Source: Pseudothioclava nitratireducens (lineage in GTDB: Bacteria; Pseudomonadota; Alphaproteobacteria; Rhodobacterales; Rhodobacteraceae). From it: DNA of 64,000 nucleotides. Under the pieces are notes generated by a model that was given only the letters and a program-made list of their open reading frames with translations, was not told the origin of the DNA and did no database searches. This document shows positions 57,425-64,000 of the stretch, in pieces. Position 1 is the stretch's first letter; the number at the start of each line of letters is the position of its first letter. Location: the NCBI RefSeq assembly GCF_029210495.1, contig NZ_JARGDK010000001.1, positions 280,010 to 344,009 on the forward strand. Reading direction: 5' to 3'. A program made the translations under genes and the position numbers.

Positions 57425-57508
57425 TTGAAGGCGATGATCAGAGGAAACTCTCATCACCTTCTACCTCCCTGTTGGACTATGGCCGAGCTTTGTCTCGGCC
57501 TTTTTTTT
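57425..57508 (+). ncRNA. candidate small RNA resembling the alphaproteobacterial suhB/mmgR family
   Basis: About 80 bases show a small-RNA plan. A first hairpin AGAG-GAAA-CTCT (57440-57451) lies inside a GATG/CATC stem. A single-stranded, C-rich segment TACCTCCCTGTTGGA (57462-57476) is complementary to Shine-Dalgarno sequences. A perfect terminator GGCCGAG-CTTTGT-CTCGGCC (57481-57500) with T8 follows. The layout matches suhB/MmgR-type RNAs as I recall them; membership is not confirmed. It stands alone between the LysR gene and purL. The rest of the gap to 57702 shows no gene. Confidence 0.7.
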
Positions 57509-57702
57509 CGCCCGCGCTAAACTCGCGCGCCGCCGATGATCCGACTCGCCGCCCCGCCACCGGCTCCGCCGCGCCTGCACACCCCCCGCGAAATCACCGT
57601 TTTCCCTGCGCGGACACGCGTGTTTTGCCCGTGCAGCCTCTTTCCCCGCGCGCGCTTCTGCCCTAAGAGAACGCAAACGCCGCGCCAGCCCAAGAGGACG
57701 CC

Positions 57703-59865
57703 ATGAACGAGCCGCAGATCACCCCCGACCTGATTGCAGCCCACGGTCTCAAGCCCGACGAATACGAGCGCATCCTCGACATCATCGGCCGCGAACCGAC
57801 CTTCACCGAGCTTGGCATCTTCTCGGCGATGTGGAACGAGCACTGCTCTTACAAATCGTCCAAGAAATGGTTGCGCACGCTGCATACCTCGGGCGAGCAG
57901 GTCATCTGCGGGCCGGGCGAGAACGCGGGCATCGTCGATATCGGCGACGGGCAGGCCATCGTCTTCAAGATGGAAAGCCACAACCACCCCTCCTATATCG
58001 AGCCTCATCAGGGTGCCGCGACGGGCGTCGGCGGCATCCTGCGCGACGTCTTCACCATGGGCGCGCGCCCGATCGCGGCGATGGACAGCCTCTCCTTCGG
58101 CATGCCCGACCACCCCAAGACCTCGCATATCGTGAAGGGCGTGGTCGAAGGCGTCGGCTCCTACGGCAACTGCTTCGGCGTGCCGAATGTGGGCGGCGAA
58201 GTCCGCTTCCATCCCTCCTATAACGGCAACTGCCTCGTGAACGCTTTCGCCGCCGGTCTGATCGACAGCGACAAGATCTTCTACTCGGCCGCTTCGGGCG
58301 TTGGCATGCCGGTCGTCTATCTCGGCGCGAAAACCGGGCGCGACGGTGTCGGTGGCGCGACCATGGCCTCGGCCGAGTTCGACGACACCATCGAAGAGAA
58401 GCGCCCGACCGTTCAGGTCGGCGACCCCTTCACCGAGAAATGCCTGCTCGAAGCCTGCCTCGAACTGATGGCCAGCGACTCGGTGATCTCGATTCAGGAC
58501 ATGGGCGCGGCGGGTCTGACCTGCTCGGCGGTCGAAATGGGCGACAAGGGCGGCCTTGGCATCAAGCTCAACCTCGAAAACGTGCCGCAGCGCGAAGTCA
58601 ACATGACCGCCTATGAGATGATGCTTTCGGAAAGCCAGGAGCGGATGCTCATGGTGCTCAAGCCCGAGAAAGAGGCCGAAGCCCGCGCGATCTTCGAGAA
58701 ATGGGACCTCGACTTCGCCATCGTCGGCGAAACCATCGCCGAGGACCGCTTCCTGATCCTGCATCACAACGAGGTCAAGGCCGACCTGCCGCTGTCGAAA
58801 CTCTCCTCGACCGCGCCGGAATATGACCGCCCGTGGGTGGAAACGCCCGCCGCCGCGCCGATGGGCGATCTGCCCGCGATCGGCGCCATCGACGCGCTCA
58901 AGGCGCTGATCGGCTCGCCGAACTACGCCAACAAGTCGTGGGTCTACCAGCAATACGACACGCAGGTGATGGGCGACACCGTGCGCCGTCCGGGTCTGGG
59001 CGCGGGCGTCGTGCGCATCCACGGCACCGACAAGGCCGTGGCCTTCACTTCGGACGTGACGCCGCGCTATGTGCGCGCCAACCCGTTCGAAGGCGGCAAG
59101 CAAGCCGTGGCCGAGGCCTATCGCAACCTGACCGCCGTGGGTGCCCTGCCGCTTGCGACCACCGACAACCTGAACTTCGGCAACCCCGAAAAACCCGAGA
59201 TCATGGGCCAGTTCGTGGGCGCCATCAAAGGCATCGACGCGGCCTGCCGCGCGCTGAACGTGCCGATCGTGTCGGGCAACGTCTCGCTTTACAACGAGAC
59301 CGACGGCAAGGGCATCCTGCCGACCCCGACCATCGGCGCGGTGGGTCTGCTCACATCGCTTGACGCGCTGATCGCGGGCCTGCCCGCCGAGGGCGACATC
59401 GCGCTGGTGATCGGCGAGACCAAAGGCCATCTCGGGCAATCTGCCCTCGCCTACGAGGCCTTCGGGATCGAGGCGGGTGACGCACCCCATGTCGATCTCG
59501 ACGCCGAGCGTCAGAACGGTGAATTCCTGCGTGCCAACGGCAAGCTGGTTCGCGCAGCGGCCGACCTGTCGGATGGCGGCATGGCGCTGGCGGCCTTTGA
59601 AATGGCGGAAGAGGCGGGTCTTGGCGTCACGCTCGACGCGGGCGACATCCCGACCCTCTTCGGTGAGGATCAGGCGCGTTACCTTGTTGCCGCTTCGCCC
59701 GAGAACGCGTCGGCTCTGGAAGCGGCCGCCAAAGCCGCTGGCGTCACCATCGCCCGCGTCGGCAGCTTCGGCGGCAGTGATGTGGCGTTTGGCGGGGCCT
59801 CGGCACCGCTGGCCGATCTCTCGACGCTGTTCCGCACGGCCTTTGCCGCCGCGGTCGAGGGCTAA
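57703..59865 (+). CDS. purL: phosphoribosylformylglycinamidine synthase II
   Basis: PurL carries out the ATP-dependent amidination of FGAR in purine synthesis, with PurS and PurQ. The 720-residue length is that of the small PurL type that needs these partners. The signatures [14 protein letters not shown] and [12 protein letters not shown] lie near the N terminus, and the second half has [15 protein letters not shown]. bolA and grxD follow in the same direction, a common alphaproteobacterial order. Confidence 0.98.
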   Translation: MNEPQITPDLIAAHGLKPDEYERILDIIGREPTFTELGIFSAMWNEHCSYKSSKKWLRTLHTSGEQVICGPGENAGIVDIGDGQAIVFKMESHNHPSYIEPHQGAATGVGGILRDVFTMGARPIAAMDSLSFGMPDHPKTSHIVKGVVEGVGSYGNCFGVPNVGGEVRFHPSYNGNCLVNAFAAGLIDSDKIFYSAASGVGMPVVYLGAKTGRDGVGGATMASAEFDDTIEEKRPTVQVGDPFTEKCLLEACLELMASDSVISIQDMGAAGLTCSAVEMGDKGGLGIKLNLENVPQREVNMTAYEMMLSESQERMLMVLKPEKEAEARAIFEKWDLDFAIVGETIAEDRFLILHHNEVKADLPLSKLSSTAPEYDRPWVETPAAAPMGDLPAIGAIDALKALIGSPNYANKSWVYQQYDTQVMGDTVRRPGLGAGVVRIHGTDKAVAFTSDVTPRYVRANPFEGGKQAVAEAYRNLTAVGALPLATTDNLNFGNPEKPEIMGQFVGAIKGIDAACRALNVPIVSGNVSLYNETDGKGILPTPTIGAVGLLTSLDALIAGLPAEGDIALVIGETKGHLGQSALAYEAFGIEAGDAPHVDLDAERQNGEFLRANGKLVRAAADLSDGGMALAAFEMAEEAGLGVTLDAGDIPTLFGEDQARYLVAASPENASALEAAAKAAGVTIARVGSFGGSDVAFGGASAPLADLSTLFRTAFAAAVEG

Positions 59866-59873
59866 GACAGGGC

Positions 59874-59930
59874 AAGGGGGGCGCTGCCCCCCTCTGGACC
59901 ACGGTCCAGTCACCCCCCGGAATATTTCGG
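59874..59930. repeat. composite intergenic palindrome, copy 6 (left half)
   Basis: AGGGGGGCGCTGCCCCCCT, a GGACC/GGTCC stem and CACCCCCCGGAATATTT match the left half of copies 2 and 3. It sits between purL and bolA, the only copy between genes of the same direction. Confidence 0.65.
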
Positions 59931-60022
59931 GTTTGATGAAACAGGCGGGGATGCGGCGCCGCGCGCCCTTGCAGCCTGTCCGCCACAGCCCTAGATTTGC
60001 CGTCAAAGGACAGGAGACCCCC

Positions 60023-60265
60023 ATGCCGATGGAAGCCCATGATATCGAAGCCCTGATCCGCGCGGAATTTCCCGATGCGCAGATCACCATCACGGATCTG
60101 GCCGGTGACGGAAACCACTGGGCCGCCGAGGTGATCGACGAGAGCTTCCGCGGCAAGAACCGGGTGCAGCAGCAACGCATGGTCTATGCGGCGCTGAAAG
60201 GGGCGATGGACGGGCCGAACGGTGCGCTCCATGCGCTGGCGCTCACGACCAAGGCGCCCGAGTAA
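60023..60265 (+). CDS. bolA: BolA family protein
   Basis: This 80-residue protein has the BolA class fold and the motif [18 protein letters not shown]. BolA works with monothiol glutaredoxin to bind or pass on [2Fe-2S] clusters, and grxD is the next gene. The start at 60023 follows AGGAGACCC. The distance to purL is short, but a repeat lies between them. Confidence 0.93.
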   Translation: MPMEAHDIEALIRAEFPDAQITITDLAGDGNHWAAEVIDESFRGKNRVQQQRMVYAALKGAMDGPNGALHALALTTKAPE

Positions 60266-60342
60266 GGCCTGACTTTGGTCAAGCCCCGCGATCCCAATCT
60301 GTGCCACCAGAGCGTGGCAAAGCGCGAACAAAGGAACTCATG

Positions 60343-60702
<360 letters not shown>

Positions 60703-60720
60703 GTGATGGCCACATGACCG

Positions 60721-60748
60721 ACAAAGCCCCGCCCGCGCGGGGCTTTGT
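60721..60748. terminator. bidirectional terminator after grxD
   Basis: The 12-bp perfect dyad ACAAAGCCCCGC/GCGGGGCTTTGT has a CCGC loop. It lies between the convergent grxD and hypothetical genes. Confidence 0.85.
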
Positions 60749-60760
60749 CATATCTGACGC

Positions 60761-61114
60761 TCAGAGGCGCGCGAAGAACGGGTCCTGCTTCCAATAAGTC
60801 AGATAATCGCGCGCGGTCCCGCGCGGCATCCCCAAAAGCTCCATCGCGTAGTAATCCACGCTCAGCAGCGCCGCGAGCCGATAACCGCGCGCCGCCGCTT
60901 GGGCGGACGGACCCTCTCCGGTGAACGACCCCTCGATCGCCGCGGCGGCGGCCACCAGCGACATCGACAACTCCAGCGGCGGCACATCGGGCCAGCGCGC
61001 GACCATGTCGCGCACGAGCGCGCGCCAGGCATCGCCCGGCTCCATCAATTGCTCGATGGCGTAACCAATACGAAGATCAACATCACTCAGCATCATCATC
61101 GGGGGCGCCATCAT
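60761..61114 (-). CDS. hypothetical protein
   Basis: This 117-residue soluble, helical protein has MMMLSDVDLRIGYAIEQLMEPG at its start and the Tyr/Trp-rich end ARDYLTYWKQDPFFARL. No domain is recognised. Several Met codons near the start leave the exact start open. It lies between the grxD terminator and deoC on the opposite strand. Confidence 0.6.
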   Translation of the reverse strand: MMAPPMMMLSDVDLRIGYAIEQLMEPGDAWRALVRDMVARWPDVPPLELSMSLVAAAAAIEGSFTGEGPSAQAAARGYRLAALLSVDYYAMELLGMPRGTARDYLTYWKQDPFFARL

Positions 61115-61318
61115 TGCCCAAAGCGGGATGCTGACGAAAGAACAGAGTTACAGCAATAAGATAGCTAAGATTTGCATCAGTTTCGGCGCTCACACCAGCA
61201 CAAGATTAACCTTTCTTACCGCAACGTCCCCCCCGGCAAGCCCATTGATGCCTTATCCGCCATTCGCTAGCCTGAGCGCCTCTCGCGCACCCCTGCGCGC
61301 CGCCATTCAGGACCGCCC
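61115..61318. other. intergenic region before deoC
   Basis: This AT-richer 204-base stretch probably holds the divergent promoters of deoC and the hypothetical gene. I see no hairpin or dyad worth naming. Confidence 0.35.
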
Positions 61319-62275
61319 ATGAGCCCTTCCGATTTCGCGCGCAATCCCGGCACGGCCTTCGACCCGGACTGGTTCGAGGGCCACGCGGTGAATACACCCG
61401 CCGCCGAGCGCCGCGCCGCGCAACTGCCCGCGCGCCGCTCGCTTAAGAAGACCTATCAGGCCGCATGGCTCGTCAACGCGATCCGCTGCATGGACCTCAC
61501 CACGCTGGCGGGGGACGATACCGAGGCGCGCGTCAAGCGCCTCTGCGCAAAGGCAAAAAACCCTCTCGCCGACCACATCCTGACCGGGCTCGGGCTGGAG
61601 CGCGTGACCACCGGCGCGGTCTGCGTCTACCCCACGATGGTGCGCGCCGCCGTGCGGGCGCTCGACGGTAGCGGCATCCCCGTCGCCTCGGTTGCAACCG
61701 GCTTCCCGGCGGGCCTCACCCCGATGAACCTGCGTCTGGCGGAAATCCTCTATGCCGTCGAAGAAGGGGCCGCCGAGATCGACATCGTCATCACCCGCGC
61801 CCATGTGCTGGGCGGCAACTGGTCCGCGCTCTACGACGAGATCGCCGCCATGCGCGAGGCCTGCGGCGACGCGCATCTCAAGGCGATCCTCGCCACCGGC
61901 GACCTCCAGACGTTAAGCAATGTCTACAAGGCCTCCATGGTCGCCATGCAGGCGGGCGCCGATTTCATCAAGACCTCGACCGGCAAGGAAGGCGTGAACG
62001 CGACCCTCCCCGTCAGCCTTACCATGGTGCGGGCGCTGCGCGATTACGGCGCGCGCACGGGGGCCAAGATCGGCTTCAAGCCAGCGGGCGGGCTCAAGAC
62101 CGCCAAGGACGCGCTCAACTGGCAAATCCTGATGAACGAGGAGCTGGGCCGCGACTGGCTGCGCCCGGACCTGTTCCGTATCGGGGCGTCGTCGCTTCTG
62201 GGCGATATCGAGCGCCAACTCGAACACCATGTCACCGGACGCTATGCGTCCTCCAGCCGCCATGCACTGGCCTGA
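61319..62275 (+). CDS. deoC: deoxyribose-phosphate aldolase
   Basis: DeoC splits 2-deoxyribose-5-phosphate into acetaldehyde and glyceraldehyde-3-phosphate. The 318-residue length matches the longer, class II form. The Schiff-base Lys is in ADFIKTSTGKEG near residue 220. Other conserved parts are IRCMDLTTLAGDDTE and KIGFKPAGGLKTAKDAL. The aldehyde dehydrogenase starts seven bases after its stop, so acetaldehyde made here may be oxidised by its neighbour. Confidence 0.93.
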   Translation: MSPSDFARNPGTAFDPDWFEGHAVNTPAAERRAAQLPARRSLKKTYQAAWLVNAIRCMDLTTLAGDDTEARVKRLCAKAKNPLADHILTGLGLERVTTGAVCVYPTMVRAAVRALDGSGIPVASVATGFPAGLTPMNLRLAEILYAVEEGAAEIDIVITRAHVLGGNWSALYDEIAAMREACGDAHLKAILATGDLQTLSNVYKASMVAMQAGADFIKTSTGKEGVNATLPVSLTMVRALRDYGARTGAKIGFKPAGGLKTAKDALNWQILMNEELGRDWLRPDLFRIGASSLLGDIERQLEHHVTGRYASSSRHALA

Positions 62276-62282
62276 GGGAAAG

Positions 62283-64000
62283 ATGCCGACCGTGAAAGAG
62301 ATCCTCGACAGCATGGATTATGGCCCCGCGCCTGAAAGCAGCGCCGAAGTCATGGGCTGGCTCGGCGCACGCGGCGCGTTCGGGCACTATATCGACGGGG
62401 GCTTCACCACGCCTGCCGACACCTTCGCGACCGAGAATCCCGCGACCGGCGCGACGCTTGCGCAGATCAGTCAGGGCAGCGCCGAGGATGTCGCCCGTGC
62501 GGTGGATGCCGCCCGCAAGGCACAGCCGAAATGGGCGAAGCTCTCGGGTCATCAGCGCGCGAAATACCTCTATGCGCTGGCCCGCAGCCTGCAAAAACGC
62601 GCGCGCTTCCTCGCCGTGCTGGAAACCCTCGATAATGGCAAACCGATCCGCGAGAGCCGCGATGTCGATATCCCGCTCGCGATCCGGCATTTCTACCACC
62701 ATGCCGGCTGGGCCGAGATGCTGGCGGACGAATTCCCCGGCCTCGCACCGCATGGCGTCTGTGGGCAGATCATCCCGTGGAACTTCCCGCTGCTGATGCT
62801 CGCATGGAAGATCGCCCCCGCGCTGGCCGCCGGGAACACGGTCGTCCTCAAACCCGCCGAACAGACGCCGCTCACCGCGCTCGCCTTTGCCGAAATCTGC
62901 GCCGAGATCGGCCTGCCCAAAGGCGTCGTGAACATCGTCACCGGCGACGGGCGCACGGGTGCTGCGCTCACCGCCGCGCCCGTGGACAAGATCGCCTTCA
63001 CCGGCTCGACCGAAATCGGCCGCGAGATCCGCCGTGCCACCGCTGGCAGCGGCAAGGCGCTGACGCTTGAACTCGGCGGCAAGTCGCCCTTCGTGGTCTT
63101 TGCCGATGCCGATCTCGACGCCGCCGTCGAAGGCGTCGTCGATGCGATCTGGTTCAACCAAGGCCAAGTCTGCTGCGCGGGGTCGCGCATCCTCGTGGCC
63201 GAGGCCGTCGCCAATACCTTCACCGAACGTCTGCAAACGCGGCTCTCGAAGCTCCGCGTCGGCGACCCGCTCGACAAATGCACCGATATGGGGCCGATCG
63301 TCTCGGCCACCCAACGGCAGCGCGTGGCCGCGCTGGTCAGCGCGGGCGAGGCGGCGGGCGCGACCCTTGTCCAATGCGAGGGGCAACTCCCCGCCGCGGG
63401 TCATTTCTTCGCCCCCGGTCTTTTGATCGGCGCGGACCCGGCCAACCCGGCGAGCACCGAGGAAATCTTCGGCCCCGTCGCCACGCTCACCACCTTCCGC
63501 ACCCCCGAAGAGGCCGTGCAACTGGCGAACAACACCCGCTACGGGCTGGCCGCCTCGATCTGGTCCGAAAACATCACCCTCGCCCTCGACATCGCGTCGC
63601 AGGTCAAGGCGGGGGTTATCTGGATGAACGGCACCAACCTTTTTGATGCGGGCGCAGGCTTTGGCGGCATGCGCGAGAGCGGCTTCGGGCGCGAAGGCGG
63701 GCGCGAGGGGATGCTCGCCTATCTGCGTGGGCCTTCGCCCAAACCCCGCCCCGAGGCGCAGGCAAGCTTCGACGCCGCCCCCCATCCCGGCGCGCCCGGC
63801 AAGGGCGATCCGGCCATCGACCGAACGCCCAAGCTCTATATCGGCGGCAAGCAGGCCCGGCCCGACAGCGGACAATCCTATCGCGTGACCGCCAAAGGCA
63901 CCGAGATCGGCCTCGCGCCGCTCGGGTCTCGTAAGGATATCCGCAACGCGGTCGAGGCCGCGCACAAGGCGTCCGGCTGGGGCAAAACCACCGGCCACAA
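62283..64000 (+). CDS. aldehyde dehydrogenase, tandem-domain, runs off the window
   Basis: Reading from the ATG at 62283 stays open to the last base, giving at least 572 residues (MPTVKEILDSMDYGPAPESS at the start). A full aldehyde dehydrogenase domain covers about 40-500, with PWNFPLLMLAWKIAPALA, LELGGKSP (general base Glu) and the nucleophile in GQVCCAGSR near residue 297. After about 515 a second domain begins (YIGGKQARPDSGQSYRVTA). GAGGGAAAG precedes the start. Such two-domain enzymes follow deoC in other Rhodobacterales as I recall. It would oxidise acetaldehyde from DeoC. The end of the gene is outside the window. Confidence 0.87.
   Translation, partial: MPTVKEILDSMDYGPAPESSAEVMGWLGARGAFGHYIDGGFTTPADTFATENPATGATLAQISQGSAEDVARAVDAARKAQPKWAKLSGHQRAKYLYALARSLQKRARFLAVLETLDNGKPIRESRDVDIPLAIRHFYHHAGWAEMLADEFPGLAPHGVCGQIIPWNFPLLMLAWKIAPALAAGNTVVLKPAEQTPLTALAFAEICAEIGLPKGVVNIVTGDGRTGAALTAAPVDKIAFTGSTEIGREIRRATAGSGKALTLELGGKSPFVVFADADLDAAVEGVVDAIWFNQGQVCCAGSRILVAEAVANTFTERLQTRLSKLRVGDPLDKCTDMGPIVSATQRQRVAALVSAGEAAGATLVQCEGQLPAAGHFFAPGLLIGADPANPASTEEIFGPVATLTTFRTPEEAVQLANNTRYGLAASIWSENITLALDIASQVKAGVIWMNGTNLFDAGAGFGGMRESGFGREGGREGMLAYLRGPSPKPRPEAQASFDAAPHPGAPGKGDPAIDRTPKLYIGGKQARPDSGQSYRVTAKGTEIGLAPLGSRKDIRNAVEAAHKASGWGKTTGH

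Overview
The window is a GC-rich alphaproteobacterial chromosome segment. Gene content and order point to the Rhodobacterales (the Rhodobacter/Paracoccus group), but I cannot name a genus. The main reason is a tricarboxylic-acid (TCA) cluster in the order I recall for Rhodobacter: sdhBADC, mesaconyl-CoA hydratase, malyl-CoA thioesterase, mdh, sucCD, sucAB, lpd. A split b/b' ATP synthase F0 operon, an ethylmalonyl-CoA pathway pair, a gene-transfer-agent (GTA) type lysis pair and a fused indolepyruvate oxidoreductase agree with this. I saw no insertion sequence, integrase, CRISPR array or rRNA. The segment looks like stable core chromosome.

Layout. 1-8.6 kb: HIT protein, glycosyltransferase, sulfotransferase, sugar/nucleoside kinase, endonuclease III, Hint-domain protein, Ada/Ogt repair protein, OmpA-type lipoprotein, GntR regulator. 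8.6-11.3 kb: F0 operon atpI-B-E-F'-F on the minus strand. 11.4-14.1 kb: ArsR regulator, DUF1989 protein, a 51-residue protein, a YiiX-like lipoprotein. 14.2-36 kb: the TCA block, with sdhCDA-(three small lipoproteins)-sdhB and mcl2-nnrU-DUF1737-mch on the minus strand, then mdh, sucCD-(two small lipoproteins)-sucAB and lpd on the plus strand. A GntR regulator follows at 36.0-36.7 kb.

36.7-47.2 kb: a YgjP-like metallopeptidase, a TIGR02300 protein, tRNA-Ala(GGC), agmatinase, a glutarate module (CoA-transferase, GcdH, LysR), a beta-oxidation-like module (AraC, SDR, thiolase, acyl-CoA dehydrogenase), and a short protein with a lasso-peptide-type leader. 47.5-57.3 kb: metG, holin and endolysin, ccmE, argC, murI, the fused indolepyruvate oxidoreductase and its LysR. 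57.4-64 kb: a candidate small RNA, purL, bolA, grxD, a hypothetical gene, deoC and a tandem aldehyde dehydrogenase that runs off the end.

Three observations stand out. First, the palindrome TTTGTGATCACAAA, or its core GTGATCAC, occurs five times. The copies are only in the sdhC, sucC and GntR-gene promoter regions, and the sdh and suc copies are paired exactly 21 bp apart, which suggests a local TCA-cycle regulon run by the adjacent GntR protein. Second, positions 46932-47117 encode a 61-residue peptide with a lasso-type leader but a Trp/Gly, His/Asp and Cys-rich core that cannot form a classical lasso, and no maturase gene is nearby. Third, five small two-cysteine lipoproteins are threaded between the subunit genes of the sdh and suc operons. 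A family of composite palindromic repeats marks several gene 3' ends.
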